Below, piece after piece: positions 1 through 10,855 of a DNA stretch of 64,000 bases (position 1 is its first letter; the number at the start of each line of letters is the position of its first letter). The notes under the pieces are model-generated. The model saw only the letters and a program-made list of their open reading frames with translations. It made no database searches and was not told the origin of the DNA. Source of the stretch: Adiantum capillus-veneris (Eukaryota > Streptophyta > Polypodiopsida > Polypodiales > Pteridaceae). The DNA lies in assembly GCA_014529385.2 (NCBI GenBank), contig CM043964.1, positions 103,756,587-103,820,586 on the forward strand, in the 5' to 3' direction. Both the position numbers and the translations under genes were made by a program.

Positions 1-678
1 GTTACTATTCCGCACAACTTTGGAACATACTTTGGATCATGTTTTGAATGCAACAATTTTGGACACTTTGCCAAGGATTGCCCCTTGAAATCCAAAGGTA
101 CTGCAGCTTCGGCAGCACAAGACACTAGTGAAATGGAAACCCAGATGGAAGGCGGAAGTAATGAAGGAGCAAATGCAGTGAAGGATAAAGAGGGTATGAT
201 GGATGTAAAAATGTAGGAAAAGACTGTGGAGGAATCGATTCCCATAGAATGAATTTCTGAAGGTGCATGCAATAATAATAAGATTATTATTCCCGCGGCT
301 AACCCAAAATTTATGACAGTGACAACGGGGATGGCTGTTCAAGTCCCTGATCTGAAAATAGCCAAAAGGGTGAAGGCAATGGCAAGAGACTCCAAAGTAC
401 TTCAAGTCGTGAGAACACTTGAGGTGAAAGGTCCTAGTCCGTCCTCCACCCCATTAAAAGGAGGGGGGTTCACTGTCCCACTGCACAATCCATTTGCAAC
501 ACTACAGGAAAAGAAATCCCCAGAATTCGAACCCCCGGATTCTCCTGAGACCAAGGAGAGGTGGGGGGGAATGATTCGGATGCTGAAGAATTCGTTCCTC
601 TTTCTCAATGAATCCATCATTAATGATGGAGTCTCTCACTATCCTATCTTGGAACGTAAAGGGGTTGAAACCCCGTAA
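1..678 (+). pseudogene. LINE ORF1 (gag-like nucleic-acid-binding protein), 3' part
   Basis: The frame starting at base 1 encodes a CCHC zinc knuckle (C-x2-C-x4-H-x4-C) at 40-81, as in plant L1 ORF1 proteins that coat the element RNA. The frame is broken by in-frame stops at 214-216 and 250-252, then stays open to the stop at 676-678. The tail is rich in Lys, Pro and Ser. It overlaps the start of ORF2 (608) by about 70 bases. The N-terminal part is outside the window. It is non-functional as it stands. Confidence 0.8.
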
Positions 679-3600
679 GAAGAGTACCCTATTCTGGGAG
701 GAAATAAAAAACGAGAAGGCAGTCAACAGCTGGGCCATCCAGGAACACCACTTAGATGCCCATAGCAAGAGAAAGCGGGCACTAGGAAAGAAACTAGTAT
801 TCTATGGAGAGGGAAGTAACGGTTTCAGTGGCATCCTTAGCATTGTGGACAAAGAATTGGAGCCGAAGCTGGTTCTAAACCACCCATCCGACAGAATCCT
901 GGGGATTAGAATCAGATGGGAAGGGCATCCCTTCACTATTGTGAATGTGTACGGACCTTGTAATGCAAAAGACAGAGCTAAACTATGGATGCATCTTAGA
1001 GATACTCCTATTGAAGGTGAGTGGTTGTTGGTTGGCAACTTCAATATGGTAGAAAAGAGCAAGGATCTAACAGGATCCTCCAGTATGCTGGCTGGCTCGG
1101 AAAGGTCTAAATGGAAAAGTGTGTGTGAAAAATGGGCGATGATCGACTTATGGGAAACCAGCCCATGGAACAGCACGCCTGGGTTCACCTACACAAGCCT
1201 CCAGTATGCCCGCACTGCCTCTAGGCTGGACAGATGCTAGCTTGGATACCGTCATCGATGGAGATGAAGGTAGTCCCAACAAAAATCCTTTTGGATCACA
1301 TACCTCTGCACATACATTTTAAGAAGAATACAGGGGAGGAGCAGACCCCAAGAGGTGGGAAAAAATTGGTAGTAACAGGTGCACATCTATTCAAAGACCC
1401 TCTTTTCAGGAATCTAACCAAGAAAGCACTAGGTAAGCTCAAAAAAGATTTCGACCTCAACAAACACAAGGTGTGGGATCTCTTTGCTCGGAGCATTCAA
1501 AAAGAAATCAAAACCTCGGGCCCATGAATCAAGAAAGTTAGGGAGGCACACCTGCAGCATCTTACTGCGGAGGTACAATTGCTTACCCCTAGAAAAGCTA
1601 AGGGGCTTGCTACCGAAGATGAGCAAAAACGATGGCTCCAAGCCAAATCTAACCTTGTTGATGAGCAGTTAGAAGATATCAGAAAGGCAAGGCTTCTCTC
1701 CGAGGAGACTTCCCTTCAACATGAAGCCTCTAATCAAGCGCATTTCTTTAGGGATTTAAAAATCAAGAGGAGTCGAGGCCACGTCCGCTCGCTCGATGAT
1801 GAGAAAGGGACGGCAATTCATAAACAGGATGAGATGGCTAGTATGATGTTGAGCTATCTTAGTCAAATCATTGGACAGCCACAGATCCAGTCCCAAGAAG
1901 TGGAAGAAGCCAAAGGGTCCTTACTTCAGAGTGTCAAGAAGAAGATTCCACACTCGGAAGCTAATTTCTTGGAAAGGGCATTTTCCAAGGACGACTCTTC
2001 ACTAGCATTGCAAGCCCTGGGCAATGAAAAGTCCCCTGGTTGGGATGGGATGACAGTGGAATTCTATAGAGAATTTTGGGACAATCTCAAGGTCCCAATC
2101 ACAAGGTTGGCCAATAAAGCCATTGTCGAATGGACGATGGAGATAAGTGTAAAGAGAGGCCTTATCAAACCCATCCCCAAACAGATATATTGTTCTCAAC
2201 TTAAACGCTGGCACCCTATAACGATGATGTCAGTGACCTACAAAATTATTGCTAAAGCTGTTGCCCTTAGACTAGCCCCCTTACTAACCAAGATCATCTC
2301 TCCCCATCAGCATGGGTTCATCAAAGGAAGGTCCATTTACAATAATATCTTGGCATCAATGGTGGGCATCGAGTACGCAACTGTCACAAAGCAAGAGTAT
2401 GTAATGCTACAGTTGGACTGGATAAGGCTTATGATAGAATAACATGGACATATATAGAAGCTATCATGGAAGCTTTGGACTTTGGTATGCGCTTATGTCG
2501 ACTAGTAAGCATTCTAGGAGCTGGGAGCAAGTCAGAGCTCCTATTCAATGATAGAATTGTGGGCTCTTCTGAGGTCAAAAGGTCTATTAAGCAGGGATGC
2601 CCTCTGGCCCCCGTGTTGTTTGCCATAGGATCACATCCTAGAATCACGAAGCTGGAAGCTAGTGTGGAACGAGGGGAGTTGCAAGGCCTAGATTTGCCAG
2701 GAAACAGCCAACTCCTAGCAAAACTTTTTGCAGACAATTCTCTCCTCTTCTTGAAGGCGTGCCCCCAGGTCATCAGGAAGTCTCTGGAGATCGTACAAAT
2801 ATTCTTAGTAGCTTCGGGGTCCCAGAGTAATATAAAGAAGTCAAGGATGATCTCCCTACCGGAAAATGACTCATTTGACCCTTCTGACTGGTCGGGGGAG
2901 ATTGTCACAAAAGGGAATATCTTCATGCATGTGGGAGCCCCCTTGGGGGTGGATGTAACTCACAAGCAAAGATTTGAGTGGGTGCTAGAAAAAATCAAAA
3001 CAAAAATGAGTAGGTGGGAGTATGCTCTTCTCCCATTCACAAGTCACATAAAAGTGATAAATGCCTTTATGATTCCTTATATTGCCTTCACTAGCCCGCT
3101 TCTCAAGATGGCTAAGTGTCATTGGAAAGAGTTCTTCAAACCAGTGAAAAGGTTTTTATGGAAAAACAACACAAAATCCTCCAGGCCATGGCAATGGGCC
3201 CGTTGGGAATCAGTTGCTTGGCCGGGGAATCAAGGAGGCCTGGGAATTCTGAACCTAGTGGCCCATGCAGAAGCTTGTTGCGCCAAATTTGTCATTTCCT
3301 TGGCTAAACAGGATCAAGTTTGGGCTATCATGATCAAAGATATGATAGAAGCAGCTCAACTTGGCTCGAAAGGTGGAAAGTGGAGAGGGGTGGAGGTTCA
3401 TGACAAGCTGTTAGCCCTGACGTGGACTACCCTAAGGCTGGGGGGCAGCTCAGGAGAATTGGTCAGAAAATGCAACAGAGCAGTAGGAGTCTTAAAGTGG
3501 GGGGGGGGGGGGGGGGGGGGGGGGAAATACCTCAAGAACTCCATTTTGCATTGGTCCCCGTGGCTTTCAAAAGTTGTAGATCTACCACAAACTCCCTATT

Positions 3601-4478
3601 GGATAGAGACAACCAGGAAGCTGAATAATAAGGGTCTGAATCAACTAGGACACTTCTAGGACAGTGACAACAAGAGTTGGAAAACCATTGATCTCTTGGT
3701 TACCCAATTCCAAATGAATAGCTTGGAGGTCTTGATGGTCCACAAAGTGAGAAAAGAGCTCGACAATATAGTGATGCCTATCTATGATTCCGAGTTTGAC
3801 TGGAACGCCTGGAAATGGCTCGGAAGTAGTCTCTTAGGGAAACCCCATCCGAAAGACATTTACCATACAATGATGCAAAAGGAGAATTGGTCTAGCCCCC
3901 TCAACAAGATATGGAAAAAACAATGGTCGGAGGAAAGGTGGGAGCAAGTAATGGAGAACATCTGGAAGCCAAAGGTTACACAGCACGTGAAGGTATTTTT
4001 ATGGAAGGTAATTTGGGGTGCTCTACTGACGGGGGTGAAGATTCAGGAAAGAGGGATTGGGTCAGATCAGTGCTTGGGGTGCAGGGTGGCTAGTGAAGAT
4101 CTGGCACACCTCTTCATGGATTGCCCAACTATCAAACGCCTCGCAAGGAAGATATGTAAATGGGTCCACAGAACAGGGAAAATTGGTTTTTACAAGACTG
4201 ATCTATTCCTTGGAGGAAAGAATTCAGGTGGTCCCTCCATCCTCATTAGCACTCAAATCGTCAAGTACTTCTTCTTACATAATGTATGGCAGACAAGGAA
4301 CCGTCGTGTGTTTGAATGAGGTCTTGAGGTGGCAAGCTTCGTCGAAATTATACAAGAAATCAAAGTGCTAATTTGGATGCTCGGGTACAAGCAACACTCG
4401 GAGGATTGGTCTAGGACTATTTGTGCCTTGTTGTCAGCAGAGGGTATGCCTAGGATGGGGGAAAATCTTGGCTATTAG
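608..4478 (+). pseudogene. LINE ORF2: AP endonuclease, reverse transcriptase, zf-RVT; broken
   Basis: ORF2 would nick target DNA and reverse-transcribe the element RNA. Endonuclease motifs are visible at 640-1240: SWNVKGL, NVYGP, a GNFN where GDFN is usual, and SRLDR. The frame shifts at about 1240. There is an in-frame TGA at 1525. Reverse transcriptase follows: palm motif A (DKAYDRI) sits exactly at a single-base deletion near 2418, then KQGCPLAP at about 2590, and a catalytic box reading FADN instead of F/YADD at about 2730. Stops lie at 3657 (TAG) and 4317 (TGA). The zf-RVT domain (C-x2-C ... H-x4-C) is at about 4060-4130. The frame closes at 4476-4478. Overall size fits a plant L1 ORF2. 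Confidence 0.92.
3499..3524 (+). repeat. 26-base poly-G tract inside LINE ORF2
   Basis: An uninterrupted run of 26 G falls in the connection region between reverse transcriptase and zf-RVT. In the local frame it encodes a glycine run. Long G homopolymers are prone to replication slippage, G-quadruplex formation and sequencing error, so its exact length is uncertain. Confidence 0.9.
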
Positions 4479-4678
4479 TATTTAAAATATCTCAGAAGAA
4501 CATGATAATGAACCTTTTGTATCAAGGATAAGGGGGCGAGTTGGTTGGGATCGTTGTCGTTGTAATTATGGTCCCTGGATGATGTCATGGCTCAACACGA
4601 GCATGACAAGACATTGTAATATTTTGTGGTGATTAATATAATTCACTCACTATTGTGATTTTTGGAAAACAAAAAAGA
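4479..4678 (+). other. LINE 3' untranslated region with terminal hairpin and A-rich tail
   Basis: Non-coding 3' end of the LINE. Just before the tail, 4647-4658 can fold as a 4-bp stem with a 4-base loop (TCAC-TATT-GTGA). The copy at 45272-45760 has a stem at the same place with a different sequence. In several LINE clades such a 3' stem-loop is what the reverse transcriptase recognises; that role here is inferred. Confidence 0.6.
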
Positions 4679-4851
4679 TGCATTACATCCGTGTATGCTA
4701 CTGAGGTATGTGATGCATTATAAAGAACTGGCATTAATTGAGATATACAAACTTTATCTGCCATTTTCTTAGGTCTATTGCTAAAAGTATAAATGAGACA
4801 CTTGAACAAGGAAGCATTTCTTTTTTCCAAGCTGTCGATGTTTCATAATTA

Positions 4852-5460
4852 CTAATAAAGGGTCGAGTAAGTAAAATATAAGTGTTCAAGTAAGTGGTAT
4901 ATATCATAAGTGTTTGTGGTATTCTTTATGGTAATGATATCCAATGGGTATATGGTCCCCACATCTATGTGATTAGTGTGATTTGTAAGTCCTAAAATTT
5001 GCAACAAAAATTCATTGTTGATAAACAACAAGTCATCCATAAACCTAAATGAGAGAAGGAAAGCTTTTAGTCTATTACTATAATTTAATCGCGATAGACA
5101 TTGAATAAAATCTAATTCAAACCATACCAAATGCACATTACACCACAATTGGGAACAAGAATATCCCATAGGGATTCCCTTAATTTGTTGACTACATTGA
5201 AACCTAATTTGGTATAGCAATTATCTAAGATAAATGCATTGATGCTAATAAAATCATCAAAATGGACAAATATCTCTTTTTGTTTCTTAGTGAGAATATA
5301 AGTGCTTCTAGATTTTTTTAACCCTTTATAGCCTAAGGTATTTATTACTTGCAATATGTTTTTAAGAGACTCAATCAAGTTATTGGGACCATATCGAGGA
5401 ATAGCTCATGAGCAAAATCAAAGTTATCAACATTAATTTCACTCTCTTTACTATTGTCAG
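4852..5460 (-). pseudogene. Reverse transcriptase fragment, Penelope-like (PLE) type
   Basis: Two overlapping minus-strand frames carry the palm motifs of a Penelope-like reverse transcriptase in the right order. A FILDNCYTKLG stretch (about 5190-5225) resembles the LIDN-x-Y-x-x-x-G block before motif B. Then come GIPMG with a following CSQL (about 5150-5180), RFMDDLL with INN (about 5025-5050, the catalytic F-x-DD box), and an IYP...IKNTTN segment (about 4920-4950). The GIPMG and DDLL-INN signatures are unlike the LINE, copia or gypsy enzymes in this window. A frameshift lies near 5200. No GIY-YIG endonuclease was seen downstream; the fragment stops near the LINE end at 4678. A retron-like or other reverse transcriptase is the alternative. 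Confidence 0.6.
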
Positions 5461-5868
5461 CCATTCTAACAACTTTTAGGTGTAAAATTTTTAGGTGTAC
5501 TTTGACACTTCAAGCCCTAGTTGCTACTCCTCTTTACCCCTTTAGAAAAATCACTCAAGCTACTGTACCCGCGGCTCGAATACCATTAATTGCAAGGAAT
5601 AGAAGAGAGGGTCTTTCGACACCAAAACAGTACTGGCTCCTGTCAAGCTTCTAATAGCTCAATAGTGGTTAAGCCGTAGGCAAGCCCCGTAGGACGCCAC
5701 TATTAAGACCATAGCTCTCGACAGTGATGCCCCGTTAATTGCACGACCGCAGGCGCACTGCAAGGCTGAAAAATCCCTATTCTACTTACTCACAGGCAAT
5801 TAATAATACCAACCATTTGTAGCTAGCTTGAGGACCTCCCTTCTTGAGCAAGAAAAGAGAAACCTTGT
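5461..5868. other. No gene recognised
   Basis: Unique-looking sequence between the reverse transcriptase fragment and a primer-site-like sequence. I see no coding signal longer than about 65 codons and no repeat structure. Confidence 0.4.
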
Positions 5869-5880
5869 GCTCTGATACCA
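5869..5880 (-). other. LTR-retrotransposon primer binding site (initiator Met tRNA type)
   Basis: The minus strand reads TGGTATCAGAGC, the plant initiator-methionine tRNA primer site. It lies one base from a TG dinucleotide at 5882 that would be the end of a minus-strand LTR (on the minus strand: ...TTACA, T, then the primer site). It implies a decayed LTR element whose LTR lies above 5882 and whose interior lies below 5868. Confidence 0.6.
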
Positions 5881-5881
5881 A

Positions 5882-6640
5882 TGTAACATTTAATGTCCTA
5901 ATAACTTGTGTGTAGCGTAAATTAACATGAACATAGTGGGCATTTCATTAGAATAGATTCCTAATGATAATTACAAGAGTGCTTGGGTGGAGAGAGCAAC
6001 CAAAAAAAAGCATAACACCTAGTTAGATAGCGTCGACAATACAGTTTTCAAAAGAGAGAGAAATTAAGCTAATGACAACAGTTGAGGACCGGATTTGCAT
6101 GGAGCCAGTCCCCCCTCCAAAAGGCTTTGTATTATGGTTTCTCCCATCAAGAGAGACATTGTACGATACAATTATTTGTGTTTCTTCAAGACTAGCTAGT
6201 GCAATGAAGATGAAAGCTTCATGCACTAAGCAAAACACTGGCCTAGGGAGCTGACATGTGTCCCTCATTCCCTTTGTGTAAAGGGAGCCCGTGTGTGTGT
6301 GTGTGTGTGTCTGTGTGTGTGGCTTTCTCTCTCATCCCCTAGAAGAAGGGCTCGCCCCCTCCCATGTAGGGATATGTGTTGACTTTGGAGAGCACACAAA
6401 GCATCCAATTCCCCCTAAGCTTTAACCCTTTGGACACAACCTTTGAATTTTGGAACCTTAGCATTTTGGAAGTCTTAATGGGCTGAACCTTAGGGTCTTT
6501 TTAGCCCATTGTTGCACATGGATCTTTTGCACATGCCCCCCCCTTTGGATCCCTATTTTTCTCTCCTTTGGATCCCTACTGTGGCCGGTCTGCTAGCTTA
6601 ACCAATATTCTAGCTTTTTCTCCCCTGGCACTTTCCCACA
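5882..6640 (-). other. Probable LTR remnant; outer end not defined
   Basis: The sequence begins TGTAACAT next to the primer site, as expected for the 3' end of a minus-strand LTR. The far end cannot be fixed because no second copy is present in the window. A GT tract lies at 6291-6321. No open reading frame is convincing here. Confidence 0.3.
6291..6321. repeat. (GT)n microsatellite
   Basis: GT dinucleotide run interrupted by one CT. Confidence 0.85.
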
Positions 6641-6832
6641 TTAAATGATCAGTTTAATATGAGAAAATCATTTAGGAGAATTAGATATTGATTATTATGA
6701 CACTAAGCATGCATACTACTTAAATTTGTGCACAATAAAAAGAGTTAGTCTTATAAGACAGAAACAATAAACATTTTAAAGAAATATTTACATTTTCTTA
6801 CTCTATTGTAGCATTGTAAGCATTGACAAGGT

Positions 6833-7403
6833 TCATACTATCCTTAAGTTGTATTCCTTGCATCCATCTAGCATCTTCAAAAGGATAATTTTTGAACTTA
6901 ATGAGATACCATCATATAATCTTACCATGTCGTAGTGTCTTGTCCTCATGTCTTCAATCTCTAGTGGGTCTTCAATCATTGGTTCTCTTGGTGGCTCTCC
7001 TTTGTAGGGCTTAAGTAGTCTCACATGAAAATTATTGTGTATGAGCCAATGGTTGGGCAACGTGAGTTGATAAGCGAAGTCATTGATTGGCTTCAAGATT
7101 TGAAAAGAACCATAGTATCTTTTTGCTAAATTAGCATAATACTTTTGATGGCCCGTAGGACTTTTGCCCGTTATTTGCCTCAATCAAGCCTTGGGAAACT
7201 TGAGTAGGACCCAATCATTTTCTTTGAACGTTAAGGCCCTTCTGTGCTTATCAGCATAGCAGCCTTTTTCCGTTGCTGAGAGATGGATATCGCCTCCTTA
7301 ATCTTTTGGAAACATTCTTGCACGTCGTGGCTCATCGGTAGCAAAGAACTTTCCATATACTTTAAGTAGCAAGGGACCTTTAGGTCTTTCCTCTATGATC
7401 TCA
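6833..7403 (-). pseudogene. Ty3/gypsy integrase C-terminal part (split from 16104-16200)
   Basis: Minus-strand translation gives the C-terminal region of a Ty3/gypsy integrase: YADKHRR, DWVLLK, LAKRYYGSF, IHNNFHV and LLKPYKG, the conserved block before the polyprotein end. A stop interrupts the frame near 7184. The upstream part, ending HITTGK, is at 16104-16200 beyond the inserted LTR element. Joining across the insertion after removing one 5-bp target copy keeps the frame through TGK-APFEII. This shows that the integrase predates the insertion. Confidence 0.85.
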
Positions 7404-7408
7404 AAAAG
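7404..7408. other. Left target-site duplication of the 7409-16099 element
   Basis: AAAAG here corresponds to AAAGG at 16100-16104, one mismatch. The original integrase frame favours AAAGG as the ancestral form. Confidence 0.6.
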
Positions 7409-7706
7409 TGTGAGGGCCATACCTAGACTCGACCCTACTCACCTCCCTCAGTCCTCCAGACCGTTCTAGGGAGTGACATAGAGCTATCTGCAGGTATCCC
7501 TCCCACTTGGGACCAACACTCAGACAGGACTCCGGTCTATCTCGAAGGCCAACCCAATGTGAGGGCCATACCCAGACTCGACCCTACACACCTCCCTCAG
7601 TCCTCCAGACCGTTCCGGGGAATGATGTAGATCTATCTGTAGGTATCCCTCCCACTTGGGATCGACACTCAGACAGGACTCCGGCCTATCTCGATTGCCA
7701 ACCCAC
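7409..7706 (-). repeat. 149-bp tandem duplication at LTR terminus
   Basis: Two direct copies, each beginning TGTGAGGGCC, with period 149. The same pair recurs at 14037-14334 in the other LTR, so the duplication predates insertion of this copy. It gives the LTR two possible terminal sequences. Confidence 0.85.
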
Positions 7707-7968
7707 AGGGGTACATCCATTCATTCAATGATTCTATCCGCTTCTCATAATCAATCTATCCTCAACGGCTTTCTACACCCAAAATCGTGGTCCTTAGTCT
7801 TGATTCTCTTTATCTTTAACTTGAGGATCTGCTCTTGCTTTCTTGTTCTCCCTTGGTTCATGGTGATGACCCCTTTTTCCTGACAAGCAGGCACGGCAGT
7901 TATCACTTTCCCCTAAGAAGAGGGATCTTGCAATCCAACCTGGTCTCGCTCGTCCTCGATTACCCATT

Positions 7969-9357
7969 TAGCATTTAACATAAAAGTTTTAAATCAACAT
8001 CCGGCCATCTGACCCTCCGGATCCGCCCACCCACGAACCATTTCATGAAAATCCCTTACCGAGGTAGTACTTAACTACTACGAAATCAGTAAGACAACAG
8101 TCTATCAGACATCATCAAACAACAAGCAGCATGCAATCTGTTGCATACCCTCATTCAGGGAAATTCAACTGGTTGTTCCCACCAGATCTCTATTTAGAAA
8201 CTTTTAATTCATTTTCTTTCCTTTATTTGCTATAATTAGCTTTTAACTAGTTTTATTACTAATCATGCAACACATTTAGTTTCAACCAGTTCATCTTACC
8301 TCCCCATTCAGGCCAAGATAATCGGTTACAGCCATCAAGATGGCAACACCTTCACAATATTCCGAGGATTAAGTGTTTGGGAAAGGCTCATCAAGTAATT
8401 TAATCATTCCTTCCTAAGCATTTTATTTCGAGAGGTATAGCACCATCTGGTGACAGATGCACAAGATAGCCCCTATATTCCTAGCCTTTCCAGTTCCTTT
8501 TTAAGCAACCAAGTCGAACAAATTTCCTTAAATTAAATTCACATCATCCTCCCTGAGAATAACTTTCTTAGCCAACTATCTCATCAGGCCATACCCGGAT
8601 TATGGCCAATTTCCAATAAGATACCGCGGGTACTTCACCCGACCGGGCAAAAATAAAACAAACCCATTCATCCCTTATCCCTCGGGCATGAATGACCTAG
8701 GTATAACAACTTGCAGGTTACACTGCCCTAGCCGAAAAGGGCCAATCTCGGACAAGTTCCCCAAGAGAATCCTCTCAATGGGCCGGCCTTTCAATCAAAT
8801 TGACCCCAAGAAGATCCATCTTGGTTCCCGGTCATTTCCAGACAATCTTCAAAACTCCTAGTTAAATCTATGTTTTGCAATGGGCTATACCTATCACCTC
8901 CCAAGATTCCTTTTTAACTCCTAGTTGATAATTTTCAAGTTCATTCATTTATCAACCTTAATTCCTACTTTCATTAATTATCTACCAGCCAAGTTTATTT
9001 AGAAAATACAAGCGAGCTTTTGCCGTAGGCATTTGATGGTTAATGTCTCTTCGGAAATGCCAACTTTTTAAGTTCAATCCCCGTCTTGTCGATTCCCAGG
9101 TTTTTACAATCCTTTGCCATCCATGGGACATCTCCATGGAAGCTTGTAGAGTTTTCGGTTCAAACAACATGGAGCTCAATTCCGAGAAGTTATCCCCTAT
9201 CTCCCCCACCCCGTATTTGCAAACAAACGTGAAATTGAAAACTTTAGAAATACTCTTCAATACCAAAAATTGAACTACTTCTATCAAGCTTCCACAACTA
9301 CTCTTTTCTTATGGTACCTAGCTTTCCATTTTAGGAAGCTAGAAGGTCATCCTATAA
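7969..9357. other. Segment present in only one of the two LTRs; no gene seen
   Basis: About 1.39 kb with no partner in the 14037-16099 LTR, where the sequence runs straight from CCCATTTA to TGAGTTTTCG. The missing copy is most simply a deletion in the upper LTR. I see no coding potential beyond short chance frames at 8982-9287. Confidence 0.55.
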
Positions 9358-10355
9358 AGTATGAGTTTTCGAGCTTTCCATTAAAGCTTAAACCTAAAAT
9401 ACAAGGTAGTCACTACAGCTTACACCTAAGTGCAAATTTACCATTAATGATTAGCTTACGAATGCAAATCTACCTTTGAAGCTTAACTTTATGATGCGTA
9501 GATACTCTTATCACTTAACCCTAATTGCAAGGTTTCCATTAAAGCTTAAAACCTAAAAATGCAAGGTAATCGTTAAAGCTTACATCTAAGAACAAAGTTA
9601 CCATTAAATCTTAGCTTACGAATGCAAATCTACCTTTGAATCTTAGCTTTATGATGCATAGATATCCTTATCACTTACCCTAATTGCAAGGTTTCCATTA
9701 AATCTTAAAACCTAAAAATGCAAGGTAATCGCTAAAGCTTACATCTAAGAGCAAAGTTACCATTAAAGCTTAGCTTAAGAATGCAAATCTACTTTTGAAG
9801 CTTAGCTTTATGATGCATAGATACTCTTATCACTTACCCTAATTGCAAGGTTTTTATTAAAGCTTAAAACCTAAAAATGCAAGGTAATCGCTAAAGCTTA
9901 CATCTAAGAGCAAAGTTACCATTAAAGCTTAGCTTACAAATGCGAATCTACCTTTGAAGCTTAGCTTTATGATGCATAGGTACTCTTATCACTTACCCTA
10001 ATTGCAAGGTTTCCATTAAAGCTTAAAACTTAAAAATGCAAGGTAATCGCTAAAGCTTACATCTAAGAGCAAAGTTACCATTAAAGCTTAGCTTACGAAT
10101 GCAAATCTACCTTTGAAGCTTAGCTTTATGATGCATAGATACTCTTATCACTTACCCTAATTGTAAGGTTTCTATTAAAGCTTAAAACTTAAAAATGCAA
10201 GGTAATCGCTAAAGCTTACATCTAAGAGCAAAGTTACCATTAAAGCTTAGCTTATGAATGCAAATCTATCTTTGAAGCTTAGCTTTATGATGCATAGATA
10301 CTCTTATCACTTACCCTAATTGCAAGGTTTCCATTAAAGCTTAAAACTAAAATGA
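9358..10355. repeat. 159-bp tandem array in the 3' LTR
   Basis: Landmark TTGCAAGG recurs at about 9524, 9683, 9843, 10002, 10161 and 10320, a period of 159-160 bases. Each unit carries several AAGCTT (HindIII) sites and an ATGATGCATAGATA block. Divergence between units is only a few percent by eye. The array lies downstream of the TATA box, so it would be in the transcribed leader. Confidence 0.9.
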
Positions 10356-10674
10356 TGCACAATAATCCTTTCTAGTATTAAAACACATTTAATTAAACCT
10401 ACTAGAAATGAAGATTACCTCCTCTAAGCAAGAGGGATGTGGGGTTGAAGTCCTTCTTGAAGAGATGTGAGGCTCAAGGAGGAAGGAAGGGATTTATGGT
10501 GGAAGGAGAGAGGAGCTTCTTAACAAAACCCTCAAGGGTTTTTGGCCTTCAAGAGAGGGAGAGAGCAAGAGCAAGGTTTAATGAAAACCTTGAGTTACTT
10601 AAGCATAGTCTTGTTCATGACAAGTATGCAAGTAGCTTAGCAATATGTCTAAAAATACAAAGGAGAGGGGGTGC

Positions 10675-10681
10675 TTATATA
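10675..10681 (-). promoter_or_regulatory. TATA box in the 3' LTR
   Basis: The minus strand reads CCTATATAAGCACC just downstream (in minus orientation) of the CCAAT repeats. The same box is kept at 15748-15754 in the other LTR. Promoter role is inferred from position and sequence. Confidence 0.6.
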
Positions 10682-10700
10682 GGAAAAAATTGTGTGTAAT

Positions 10701-10855
10701 TCTCTTCTCAGTTCCTATTGGACCCCAATTTCTATTTTCAATTCCTATTGGATCCCAATTCTCTTCTCAATTCCTATTGGACCCCAAATTCTCTTCTCAA
10801 ATGCTATTGGACCCTATTTCTCTTCTCAAATGCTATTGGACCCCAATTTTCTTCT
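10701..10855 (-). promoter_or_regulatory. Five 30-bp repeats with CCAAT motif in the LTR U3
   Basis: The plus-strand core CTATTGGACCCCAA (minus strand GGTCCAATAG, a CCAAT box) recurs near 10714, 10744, 10774, 10804 and 10833. The period is about 30 bases. The block lies directly upstream, on the minus strand, of the TATA box. The 5' LTR has only one such unit. The arrangement resembles an enhancer repeat; activity is inferred. Confidence 0.65.

Larger units (their letters stand above)
1..4678 (+). mobile_element. L1-type LINE (non-LTR retrotransposon), 5' end outside window
   Basis: The stretch shows the order expected of a plant L1 element: an ORF1 with a CCHC knuckle, then ORF2 with endonuclease, reverse transcriptase and a C-terminal zf-RVT domain, then a 3' untranslated region and an A-rich tail at about 4667-4678. 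ORF1 and ORF2 overlap slightly, as is usual. The copy carries several nonsense codons and at least two frameshifts, so it is dead. A second, 5'-truncated relative lies at 45272-45760. No target duplication can be sought because the 5' end is off the window. Confidence 0.93.

Noticed and set aside
7507-7883. Short plus-strand frames repeated at 14135-14359
   Set aside because: They arise from the 149-bp repeat in the LTRs and start at non-ATG codons.
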